Notes: generated by a model not told the origin, from the letters alone. Counted from the first letter of the stretch, positions 1 to 5,944 are shown. The stretch is DNA of 7,730 nt from Oscillospiraceae bacterium (GCA_029098085.1 JAQXNQ010000208.1:1-7730), one strand, 5' to 3'. Numbers and translations: made by a program.

Positions 1-428
1 GTTGACTGAAGAAAGAGTGTTTTCTCCGGGTCTTCCGCGTACCGCTCCATGGAAAGCCGAATCCTTTCCAGCACGCCGCCGACTCCGTCCGAAAGAAAGG
101 CGGCGTAATCCGGCGCATAGTGATCCACATTCTGGACAAAATTACGGCCGCTGTAGCTGTCAGCGATCCGCTCCGCTTTATCCAGCAGGACATCCGGAAG
201 GTCGTACTCCCCGGCCAGCAGGCCAAAGACGGATCCGGCGATCAGGTCACTGCGGAACACCTTCTTTTTGTGATTCCGGAACAGGGAGGCAGCTGCGTAA
301 GCTCGCGCCAGCCCTATCTCGTCATTGTAGTGCTCCCGGTATCCCAGGTACAGCAGGTAGGGTCGGATGTTTCTCTGCCCTCTGTTTTCCAGACGCATTT
401 CCTTCTTCAGATTCTCCAGGTAGCTCAT
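1..428 (-). CDS. Pyruvate-formate-lyase-like glycyl-radical enzyme, N-terminal part
   Basis: Partial gene: 142 residues are visible from an ATG at 428 down to the left edge, with no stop, so the bulk of the protein, including the catalytic Cys and the C-terminal glycyl-radical loop, lies outside. The reading frame was translated directly. The segment FRSDLIAGSVFG (residues 58-69) resembles the 'DELIVG' segment near the N-terminus of PFL-like enzymes. HYAPDYAAFLSDGVGGVLERI (103-123) followed by DPEKTLFL (133-140) matches the 'H-x-x-PDY-x-x-x-L-x-x-G-x-x-G' and 'DPEK-x-x-F' pattern of that family. Members use a glycyl radical, installed by a radical-SAM activase, for anaerobic C-C, C-N or C-O bond cleavage or dehydration in the cytoplasm. 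The substrate cannot be told from this end. The start is supported by an AAGGTGG ribosome site (436-442) and a promoter upstream. It is divergent from an AraC-type gene that may regulate it. The family call rests on remembered motifs, not a search. Confidence 0.65.
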   Translation of the reverse strand, partial: MSYLENLKKEMRLENRGQRNIRPYLLYLGYREHYNDEIGLARAYAAASLFRNHKKKVFRSDLIAGSVFGLLAGEYDLPDVLLDKAERIADSYSGRNFVQNVDHYAPDYAAFLSDGVGGVLERIRLSMERYAEDPEKTLFLQS

Positions 429-466
429 ACGGTCTCCACCTTTCCGGTTTACTGCTTTACAGCTTC

Positions 467-495
467 AGCATACCCATTTCCGGCTGATTCGTCAA
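467..495 (-). promoter_or_regulatory. Promoter for the glycyl-radical enzyme gene
   Basis: On the minus strand, TTGACG (490-495) is followed after exactly 17 bp by TATGCT (467-472). This is a good sigma-A/sigma-70 arrangement. It sits about 40 bp ahead of the ATG at 428, whose ribosome site AAGGTGG is at 436-442. Its -35 end is about 20 bp from the -35 box of the opposing promoter, so the two are back to back. Confidence 0.55.
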
Positions 496-503
496 CGCAT
501 AGA

Positions 504-535
504 ATTCTGGAATCTTGACAAAATTCATACAGAAT
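504..535. promoter_or_regulatory. Possible paired operator half-sites (ATTC...GAAT)
   Basis: Two inverted repeats built from the same arms lie here: ATTC-TG-GAAT at 504-513 and ATTC-ATACA-GAAT at 523-535. Their centres are about 20 bp apart, near two helical turns. They flank the -35 box of the rightward promoter, the second lying in its spacer. A regulator bound here could control both divergent promoters. AT-rich promoter DNA produces short palindromes by chance, so this is only a candidate. Confidence 0.22.
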
Positions 536-543
536 ATTATAAT
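515..543 (+). promoter_or_regulatory. Fully consensus sigma-70/sigma-A promoter for the AraC-type gene
   Basis: TTGACA (515-520), a 17-bp spacer and TATAAT (538-543) match the housekeeping consensus at all twelve bases with the optimal spacing. Transcription would begin near 550, giving a leader of about 30 nt that contains the AAGGAGG ribosome site (568-574), 7 nt before the GTG start at 582. Confidence 0.85.
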
Positions 544-581
544 GGTCACAAAACCGACCGCACCAGGAAGGAGGCTTTTCC

Positions 582-662
582 GTGGACATCTCCGAGGACA
601 TCTCCGCGGACATCTCCGTGAACAGCTCCGGGAAATTTTCCGTGGACTCCTCCGTGGACACC
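582..662 (+). repeat. Degenerate 12-bp tandem repeat inside the start of the AraC-type gene
   Basis: About 6.7 units of 12 bp with the form G-x-G-GACATCTCC run in frame from the start codon. Units begin at 582, 594, 606, 618, 630, 642 and 654. The first three share GGACATCTCC exactly; units four and five have drifted and the sixth and seventh return to GTGGAC. They encode a four-residue pattern of the kind (V/E/A)-D-I-S. Because the unit is a multiple of three, copy-number change would lengthen or shorten the protein head without breaking the frame. Confidence 0.85.
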
Positions 663-1445
663 ATTGACATCCGTTCTCTCCCCTCTGTCCGGTTCGCCCA
701 CGCTTATCAGGCGGACAGCTACCGCAACCGGTTTCCGGTCATGACGGGGGTGATCGAGGTCAGCTGCATCGTTGAAGGAGAGCTGTATCTGAAAACCGGC
801 GCAGAGGAGCTCCGCGCCGGTGAAGGGGATATTCTCTGTCTGCTGCACGCCGAGTCGGCGGAGGTCTGCGCTCCTGCCTTTCACGCCCACCACACGGTCA
901 GCGCCGCTCTGGACTGGGAAGTGAAACGGGACAGCTTAAGCGGACTGCTTCTGCCCGCCGTCACCCCTGCGGCTCTGGGAACTGACGAAATCCGCCGGAT
1001 AATCGACCAGCTGGTGTACCAGCGGCCCTCCTTCAGCGAATCACCCATCCGGAGCGCCAGTCTGTTTCTGAGCATTCTCTGCGAGATCGACCGCTGCAGC
1101 CGGAGCGCCGGGCAGTTTCTGTCCGGTGAGATGGTCTACGCCGACAAGGCGAGGAAATACATCGGCCAGCACATTCACGAGGCCATCACCCAGGCGGAGG
1201 TGGCGGCGCACCTGGGCATTTCTCCCGGCTATCTCTGCAGCGTCTTCAAAAAGGCTCAGGGCATTTCCCTGATGCAGTACATCAACCGCACCAAGCTGAC
1301 CGCCATCCACGGGCTCATGGAAACCGAGCATCTGAAGCTCTACGAAGCGGCAGCACTGTACGGATACACCGACGCCAACTATGTCAGCCGCCTGTACCGG
1401 AAGCTGTACCAGCACAATATCTCCGACCGTCCGCAGAAGCCGTGA
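582..1445 (+). CDS. AraC-family transcriptional regulator
   Basis: A 287-residue regulator of the usual AraC length. The C-terminal part (about 186-281) is the double helix-turn-helix DNA-binding domain. The first HTH is AITQAEVAAHLGISPGYLCS (201-220) followed by VFKKAQG; the second is seen around EAAALYGYTDANYVSRLYRK (255-274). The N-terminal half (about 37-110) has a cupin-like effector domain, with the G-E-x-L-x-A-G-x-x-G-D-I-L pattern near residues 73-85. The GTG start at 582 is chosen because a perfect AAGGAGG site (568-574) lies 7 nt upstream, behind a consensus promoter. This start adds an unusual low-complexity head (residues 1-27) encoded by a 12-bp tandem repeat. The protein probably senses a sugar or other small molecule in the cytoplasm and controls the divergent glycyl-radical enzyme gene; the effector is unknown. 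Its stop is 12 bp from the end of the convergent protease-fusion gene. Confidence 0.9.
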   Translation: MDISEDISADISVNSSGKFSVDSSVDTIDIRSLPSVRFAHAYQADSYRNRFPVMTGVIEVSCIVEGELYLKTGAEELRAGEGDILCLLHAESAEVCAPAFHAHHTVSAALDWEVKRDSLSGLLLPAVTPAALGTDEIRRIIDQLVYQRPSFSESPIRSASLFLSILCEIDRCSRSAGQFLSGEMVYADKARKYIGQHIHEAITQAEVAAHLGISPGYLCSVFKKAQGISLMQYINRTKLTAIHGLMETEHLKLYEAAALYGYTDANYVSRLYRKLYQHNISDRPQKP

Positions 1446-1457
1446 GGGCGCGGATGA

Positions 1458-3959
1458 TTATTGCCGGTAGAGGATATAGCTGGAATTGTTCTTGTAGCAG
1501 AAGACCTCGATGCAGTCCGGAGAAATCGCTTCAAAACGGAACAGCGCCTTTGCCTGGTCCTCATAGCCTTCCGGATATACTAAAAGCACCCCTTCTGAGA
1601 TTGTATAGCAGTCCCCATAGTCAAACCACGGCAAATTGTATTCAATGTCCCCACCTGTTTCCATGGTGAAAGAGTATCCGTCTCCCTCCCAGGTTCCGCA
1701 CAGAAACGGCTCAGCCAGGGAATGTTTGGACAGAAGGAGCCCGGCGGCGTCTTCGAACCAGAAGAGTTCCATCAGATCCTCTGCTGTATCCTCCCCCAAA
1801 ACCATATCATACTCTCTCAGGGTGTGAGCTTTGATCAGGACGAGGTAGCTGTCGCTGTCCCCATAGGGAGAAATGCATTCAAAGTATTCCTTTGCCTCTG
1901 CATAGCGGCTGTCGGCATAGAGGATGCACCCCTCGTCATACATCACCTCTTCCAGCAGGCACAGGAAGTCGTATACATCCGAATAATCCCAGATGTCTTC
2001 CAGCTTGTGATAAGCGCCGACATAGTCTCCTTCATCGGCCAGAGCGCAGGCCCATACATACTGGGTTTCCTTCTGCATCTCCTCTGCGCCCTCATAACCT
2101 TCCCCGGCCAGAGACGCAAAAATCTGATCTGCCTTCCGGTAATCCCCCTGCTCCAGCAGAAGATACGCGCCGCTGCGGAACCGGATGTCTTTCAGCTTCT
2201 GGCCGGCGTCCCGGTATCCATCGGCTGCCAGCGCCGTCATGATCTCCGCTGCGCCGTCAAAATCGTCCCGGTCTGCGCACTGCAGGGCGCGCCGGTACCG
2301 GCACTCGGACACAAGCGCTTCCGCGTTCATGTAGTCCTCCAGCTGTGCAAAGGCCCACTCTGCTTTTTCATACTCTCTGCCTGTCATCAGGGAACCGGCG
2401 CGGACATAGCGGACCAGATCGGCGTCGTGCAGCCGGGTGAGCTGCGGGATCAGAAGCAGCTTCCCGGCGGAGACAAAGTCGCCGCTCTGCGCGCTGGAAC
2501 GCGCCGACAGATAACACCCCGCATACGCGCCCGACAGCCCCAGTACAACCAGCAGGGCTGCGGCCGCAGCGATCACCCGGGCGGGCCTGTGCGCCCTCCG
2601 CTTTGCCGCCGGAGCGTCCGCTTCCGGAACGGGCAGGTTTTCAAAAGGCCCGACCCTGTACAGCGCCAGCCTGCTGATCACCTCCTGCATCGAAGGGAAG
2701 CGGTCTGCCGGATCCAGCGCCATACCCGTTTTCAGAAGCTCCGCAAAAGGAGGGTCAAACGACCCGGGCAGCGGTTCATCGAGCCCCTTTTCCACCCGGT
2801 TCAGGGCGTTTTCGGGTTGCCTGCCGGATGCGGCGAGGAGCAGCACCGCGCAGAATGAATAGATATCGGAAAGCTGCCCCGCATCCGCTCCCCTGTAAAT
2901 CTCCGGTGCGGCATAGCCGCTTGCATACCGGTTCGATTCATCCGCCTCCGCATCGGCCAGCTTTGCGCCGTCGGAGTCTACGGAAACCGAGTCGGGCGAC
3001 ACCTGCAGATGGGCATGACCACTGTCGTGCAGCTTTTTCAGCTGAAGCGCCGCAGGCAGCAGCATCGCGGCGGCGTCCTGCATGCCGATGCCGTCCGGAT
3101 GGGACTGCATATACATCCGGAGCGAAACGCACGCGTCCTTTGGAGCAGCGATCCTTTTTCGCCGCAGGATCAGCCAGACGACCAGGACTCCTGCCGCAGC
3201 CGCTGCGCCAAGGATGCCGACCACGCCCCAGGGAAAGGCGGCTTTCGGCTCGGAAAGAACAATGGCATGATCCGCCAGAAACGCCTTCAGCTCGCTTACG
3301 TCAATGGCGCCGAAAATCCCCTGCGCGTCGTCGATGCCGTAGGTATTGATCCCGACCACGGCCCCGCCTGCGTCAAACAGCGGGCCGCCGGAGTTGCCCG
3401 AGTTGATCGCCGCGTTGATCTGCAGGATTCTGACCGGCGTCCCATAGCCGGACACGGTCGCTTCCCGCACGGCGCTGACAATGCCGTCGGGGATGGTGGC
3501 GTCGACACTGGCGTGGGCTTCCTTATCCGAGAGATAATCAGCAGCGGCAGGAAAACCCACTGCATAGACCGCCCCGCCCTGACGGGCTCCCCTGTCCGAA
3601 AGGGTCAGGGCCTTTTTCAAAGGAAGCGGGCAGGAGAGCCTCAGAATGCACATATCCTTCTGGCTGGTACTGGCCAGAATCTCCGCGCTGATCGTCTGGT
3701 TTTCGCCAATCCAGACCGAAATGCTGTAGGGATCCCCCTCCACCACATGGTAGTTGGTGGCAATCAGCGTTTCATCCTGGTCGCTCTTGATGATGAAGCC
3801 GGAGCCGGTGGAATAAGCGTCGGGATATTCCGCCAGCACGCGGACAACGGAAGAGGCGGCCTTCATGACAGGCTCCGGTACAGAGGAAGCTGCATAGACC
3901 GATACCGAAAGAATCACTGCTATTAAGGAAAGGACTCCTGTGCAGATCCATTTTTTCAT
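1458..3959 (-). CDS. Membrane trypsin/HtrA-like protease fused to a pseudokinase C-lobe and TPR-like repeats
   Basis: An 833-residue multidomain protein. A signal peptide (1-23, possible cleavage after VYA) leads to a trypsin/HtrA-like protease (about 30-235) with an intact triad: His71 in TNYHVV, Asp102 in KDMCILRL and Ser190 in GNSGGPL. A membrane helix (243-265) ends in RRKR. Next comes a kinase C-lobe (about 277-431) with SGYAAPEIY (347-355), SDIYSF (364-369) and DPADRFPS (416-423). Its HRD and DFG equivalents have become HLQ and DAE, and there is no N-lobe, so it should be a pseudokinase. After a basic stretch (453-461), a second helix (461-485) leads to five 38-40-residue TPR-like repeats (527-711) and a beta-rich C-terminal domain (750-833) reminiscent of lipocalin-like/DUF5640-type modules (tentative). 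By the positive-inside rule the protease and repeats are outside the cell and the pseudokinase inside. The start at 3959 is chosen over 3965 and 4019 from ribosome-site and promoter positions. Substrate and role are unknown. Confidence 0.85.
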   Translation of the reverse strand: MKKWICTGVLSLIAVILSVSVYAASSVPEPVMKAASSVVRVLAEYPDAYSTGSGFIIKSDQDETLIATNYHVVEGDPYSISVWIGENQTISAEILASTSQKDMCILRLSCPLPLKKALTLSDRGARQGGAVYAVGFPAAADYLSDKEAHASVDATIPDGIVSAVREATVSGYGTPVRILQINAAINSGNSGGPLFDAGGAVVGINTYGIDDAQGIFGAIDVSELKAFLADHAIVLSEPKAAFPWGVVGILGAAAAAGVLVVWLILRRKRIAAPKDACVSLRMYMQSHPDGIGMQDAAAMLLPAALQLKKLHDSGHAHLQVSPDSVSVDSDGAKLADAEADESNRYASGYAAPEIYRGADAGQLSDIYSFCAVLLLAASGRQPENALNRVEKGLDEPLPGSFDPPFAELLKTGMALDPADRFPSMQEVISRLALYRVGPFENLPVPEADAPAAKRRAHRPARVIAAAAALLVVLGLSGAYAGCYLSARSSAQSGDFVSAGKLLLIPQLTRLHDADLVRYVRAGSLMTGREYEKAEWAFAQLEDYMNAEALVSECRYRRALQCADRDDFDGAAEIMTALAADGYRDAGQKLKDIRFRSGAYLLLEQGDYRKADQIFASLAGEGYEGAEEMQKETQYVWACALADEGDYVGAYHKLEDIWDYSDVYDFLCLLEEVMYDEGCILYADSRYAEAKEYFECISPYGDSDSYLVLIKAHTLREYDMVLGEDTAEDLMELFWFEDAAGLLLSKHSLAEPFLCGTWEGDGYSFTMETGGDIEYNLPWFDYGDCYTISEGVLLVYPEGYEDQAKALFRFEAISPDCIEVFCYKNNSSYILYRQ

Positions 3960-3965
3960 CGTCAT

Positions 3966-3972
3966 TCCTCCC
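3966..3972 (-). promoter_or_regulatory. Ribosome binding site that decides the protease-fusion start
   Basis: GGGAGGA on the minus strand ends 6 nt before the ATG at 3959 but directly abuts the in-frame ATG at 3965, so initiation at MKKW (3959) is preferred. The longest possible in-frame start at 4019 lies inside the -35 box of the promoter and would not be transcribed from it. Confidence 0.75.
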
Positions 3973-3990
3973 GCCGCATTTAATATCAAT

Positions 3991-4019
3991 ATTTTAATCC
4001 TGAAGTCATACTTTGTCAA
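3991..4019 (-). promoter_or_regulatory. Promoter for the protease-pseudokinase gene
   Basis: On the minus strand, TTGACA (4014-4019) is followed after 17 bp by TAAAAT (3991-3996), one mismatch from the ideal -10. Transcription would begin near 3984, giving a leader of about 25 nt that carries only the ribosome binding site. Confidence 0.75.
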
Positions 4020-4050
4020 TATAAACCCATATTATGATGCCCTTTCCGTG

Positions 4051-4060
4051 CATTATAATG
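4051..4060 (+). promoter_or_regulatory. Palindromic TATAAT, possible -10 box for the hydrolase gene
   Basis: CATTATAATG is a perfect 10-bp palindrome, so TATAAT can be read on both strands (4054-4059 on the plus strand). It lies about 120 bp before the hydrolase ATG. No good -35 box lies 16-18 bp upstream on the plus strand, and none was seen for the minus strand, so its promoter role is uncertain. The rest of the gap up to 4167 holds no ORF of note; it contains two short palindromes, GCACGGTGC (4081-4089) and AGCATCATGCT (4099-4109), of unknown meaning. Confidence 0.3.
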
Positions 4061-4181
4061 AATTTGTAACTGCACATGGCGCACGGTGCTGCGCAAACAG
4101 CATCATGCTCATTTGACCCCAAACATCTCCGGACCGGAAAAGCGAAGGAGACGACATTTATAAGGAAGAGGAGAATCCACC

Positions 4182-5099
4182 ATGCGTACGGAAGCATTTG
4201 AATTTAACGGATACGGCGGGCGCAGTCTGCCCGCTCTGCTGTGGCTGCCGGAGGACGAGCCCAAGGCTGTGCTGCAGATTGCCCACGGCATGACCGAGCA
4301 CATAGGCCGGTACGAGGCGCTGGCCCGGAAGCTGACCGAACGGGGCTATGCCGCCGCCGGCTTTGACCTGAGAGGACACGGCAAAAACGCCGGGGACCCC
4401 GACGTTGCCTCCTTCGGTGAGGGCGGATGGGAGGCCTCCATCGAGGACATGCGCCGGTTCTTTGACCTGCTGGCGGAGCAGTTTCCCTGCCCCCACTATA
4501 TGCTCGGCTTCTCACTGGGCTCTTTTCTGCTGCGGGAGTATCTGGGCCGCTATCCGGAAGGAGTGGCGGGCGCCGCCATTCTGGGCACCGGCTGGCAGCC
4601 GGGGGCGGTGCTGTCGGTCATGCAGGCCATCGTGAAGACGCAGATCAAAAAGGCCAGCTTTGACGGCACCACCGAGCTGGTGCAGCAGCTTTCCTTCGGC
4701 GGCTACAACCGGAGCTTTCAGCCCAACCGGACCACGGCCGACTGGCTTTGTGCCGACAAGGAGCAGCTGGACGCCTATCTGGCCGACCCGCTCTGCCGCA
4801 AAAGCATCTCGGCCGGTCTGTTCTGGCAGCTTCTGGGCTCCATGAAGCGCACCGGGGGGCGGAATGCCTGTTTCGGCTGGGACAAGGACACCCCCGTTCT
4901 GCTGCTGTCCGGTCAGGACGATCCGGTGGGCGACCGCGGCAAGGGCGTCAGAGCCGTCCGTCAGCAGATGGAAAAGGCCGGTATCCGCTCAGTGAAGCTG
5001 CAGCTGCTGCCCGGCTGCAGGCATGATCTGCTGCACGAAAGCTCCGGTGACGCTGCCGCAAGAATCCTGCTGGACTGGATGGAGCAGACCCGGACGTAA
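4182..5099 (+). CDS. Alpha/beta hydrolase, monoacylglycerol lipase/lysophospholipase type
   Basis: A 305-residue serine hydrolase of the Hydrolase_4 (serine aminopeptidase S33 / monoacylglycerol lipase) group, at normal family length. Visible landmarks in order are the oxyanion-side HGMTEHIGRY (35-44), the FDLRGHGKN strand-turn (61-69), the nucleophile elbow GFSLGS (109-114) with Ser111, an acidic residue in SGQDDPVGD (probably Asp247) and the catalytic His281 in GCRHDLLHE (278-286). No signal peptide is present, so it should act in the cytoplasm, hydrolysing ester bonds in monoacylglycerol, lysophospholipid or another acyl ester; the substrate cannot be specified. The ATG at 4182 has GAGGAG (4168-4173) 8 nt upstream. 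The gene is divergent from the protease-pseudokinase gene and is followed, 82 bp later, by the rhodanese lipoprotein gene on the same strand. Confidence 0.92.
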   Translation: MRTEAFEFNGYGGRSLPALLWLPEDEPKAVLQIAHGMTEHIGRYEALARKLTERGYAAAGFDLRGHGKNAGDPDVASFGEGGWEASIEDMRRFFDLLAEQFPCPHYMLGFSLGSFLLREYLGRYPEGVAGAAILGTGWQPGAVLSVMQAIVKTQIKKASFDGTTELVQQLSFGGYNRSFQPNRTTADWLCADKEQLDAYLADPLCRKSISAGLFWQLLGSMKRTGGRNACFGWDKDTPVLLLSGQDDPVGDRGKGVRAVRQQMEKAGIRSVKLQLLPGCRHDLLHESSGDAAARILLDWMEQTRT

Positions 5100-5115
5100 C
5101 CGGGACGCCCCTTTT
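5089..5115 (+). terminator. Weak stem with short T-run after the hydrolase gene
   Basis: CCCGG (5089-5093) pairs with CCGGG (5100-5104) around a 6-base loop that includes the stop codon, and TTTT follows at 5112-5115. The stem is only 5 bp and the T-run is short and displaced by 7 bases, so this is at best an attenuating terminator. Read-through into the downstream genes is plausible. Confidence 0.2.
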
Positions 5116-5156
5116 GTGACAATATCACCGAGGTGCTGACCCAAACAGGATATACT
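5116..5156 (+). promoter_or_regulatory. Inverted repeat and -10-like box ahead of the rhodanese gene
   Basis: GTGA-CAATA-TCAC (5116-5128) is an inverted repeat with a 5-bp spacer, superficially like the half-sites used by Rex or CRP/FNR regulators but with the wrong spacing for an exact match. TATACT (5151-5156) could be a -10 box. It has no recognisable -35 box at 17 bp, so either an activator is needed or the gene depends on upstream transcription. Confidence 0.22.
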
Positions 5157-5181
5157 GAACCTGCAGCAAGGAGGAAGGTAC

Positions 5182-5583
5182 ATGAAAAAGCTGCTGCCGT
5201 TTCTGCTGGCCCTGATGCTGCTGTCGGGATGCGGGGCCCCCGCCGGAGCGGGAAAGGCCGAAGCCGGCTACCGTCAGATCACCGCCGCAGAGGCCGCCGA
5301 TCTGATGGAGACCGAAGAAAATTACGTGATTCTGGATGTCCGTACCCGTGAGGAATACGAGGGCGGACACATTCCCGGCGCGATCTGCATCCCCACCGAA
5401 ACCATCGGCTCGGAGGAAATCCCGAAGCTGCCGGACAAGAGGCAGCTGATTCTCGTCTACTGCCGCAGCGGAAACCGCAGCAAGCAGGCCTCGTCCAAGC
5501 TGGCTGCGCTGGGATACACAGGCATTGTGGAGTTCGGCGGGATCATCGACTGGCAGGGCGAGACTGTGTCAGGCGATGAATAG
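5182..5583 (+). CDS. Rhodanese-domain lipoprotein
   Basis: A 133-residue single-domain rhodanese exported as a lipoprotein. The N-terminus MKKLLPFLLALMLLSGC is a type II signal peptide with lipobox LSGC and the lipidated Cys at 17. The rhodanese domain (about 31-130) shows YVILDVRTREEYEGGHIPGA (48-67), the standard DVR...E-x-GHIPGA signature. It also has the six-residue active loop after Cys94 in CRSGNRS (94-100), and FGGIIDW (118-124) near the end. The active Cys is intact, so persulfide or sulfur transfer is possible, on the outer face of the membrane. The start has AAGGAGG (5168-5174) 7 nt upstream. It precedes a thioredoxin gene by 55 bp, and the pair suggests thiol or sulfane-sulfur handling. 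The physiological sulfur donor and acceptor are unknown. Confidence 0.93.
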   Translation: MKKLLPFLLALMLLSGCGAPAGAGKAEAGYRQITAAEAADLMETEENYVILDVRTREEYEGGHIPGAICIPTETIGSEEIPKLPDKRQLILVYCRSGNRSKQASSKLAALGYTGIVEFGGIIDWQGETVSGDE

Positions 5584-5638
5584 CGCAAAACGCTGCCAAC
5601 GTTCCGTACAATACGACTTCAAACAGGAGGTACCCGAC

Positions 5639-5944
5639 ATGTCTGTTACAACCATTACCAAACAGAATTTTCAAAGCGAAGTGCTGCACGCCGACAAGCC
5701 CGTCCTGCTGGACTTCTGGGCGGGCTGGTGCGGCCCTTGCCGCATGGTCAGCCCCATCGTTGACGAGATCGCTGCCGAGCGCAGCGACATTAAGGTGGGC
5801 AAGATCAACGTGGACGAGGAGCCGGAGCTGGCGGCCCGGTTCGGCATCATGAGCATTCCCACGCTGGTGGTGATGAAGGAAGGCCGCATCGTCAGCCAGA
5901 TGGTGGGCGCGCGGCCGAAGGCGCAGATTCTGGCGATGCTGTGA
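5639..5944 (+). CDS. trxA: Thioredoxin
   Basis: A 101-residue thioredoxin, slightly shorter at the C-terminus than the usual 104-108. It has the redox centre FWAGWCGPCR (26-35) with Cys31 and Cys34, KINVDEEPELAARFGI (55-70) and the cis-proline Pro74 in SIPT (72-75). No signal peptide is present, so it is a cytoplasmic disulfide reductase substrate of thioredoxin reductase, which is not encoded in this window. The ATG at 5639 is chosen because AGGAGG (5625-5630) lies 8 nt upstream and the protein then begins like other thioredoxins; the frame is open further upstream but that part overlaps the rhodanese gene. The genome may well hold other thioredoxins, so the symbol denotes family rather than proven orthology. 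The downstream gene begins only 16 bp after its stop, suggesting co-transcription. Confidence 0.95.
   Translation: MSVTTITKQNFQSEVLHADKPVLLDFWAGWCGPCRMVSPIVDEIAAERSDIKVGKINVDEEPELAARFGIMSIPTLVVMKEGRIVSQMVGARPKAQILAML

Noticed and set aside
2..518. Plus-strand open frames at the left edge (2-487 and 120-518)
   Set aside because: The minus-strand frame here gives coherent PFL-like sequence with a promoter and ribosome site; the plus-strand products are low-complexity and run across the divergent promoter region.
1722..2858. A 378-codon open frame on the plus strand
   Set aside because: It is fully antisense to the protease-pseudokinase gene, has no ribosome site or family motif, and arises from the GC-rich codon pattern of the real gene.
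3009..3926. A 305-codon open frame on the plus strand
   Set aside because: It lies opposite the protease domain, whose catalytic motifs are clear on the minus strand; the plus-strand translation has no recognisable domain.
3960..4019. N-terminal extension of the protease fusion to the ATG at 4019
   Set aside because: That ATG lies within the -35 box of the gene's promoter; the extension hides the signal peptide and lacks a ribosome site, whereas 3959 has GGGAGGA at 6 nt.
4081..4109. Short palindromes GCACGGTGC and AGCATCATGCT as a terminator or riboswitch
   Set aside because: Stems are 4-5 bp with one-base loops and no T-run; no riboswitch core is recognisable. Kept only as a note in the promoter-region entry.
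5525..5638. Upstream extension of the thioredoxin reading frame
   Set aside because: It overlaps the rhodanese gene in another frame, while the ATG at 5639 has AGGAGG at the right distance and gives a standard thioredoxin start.
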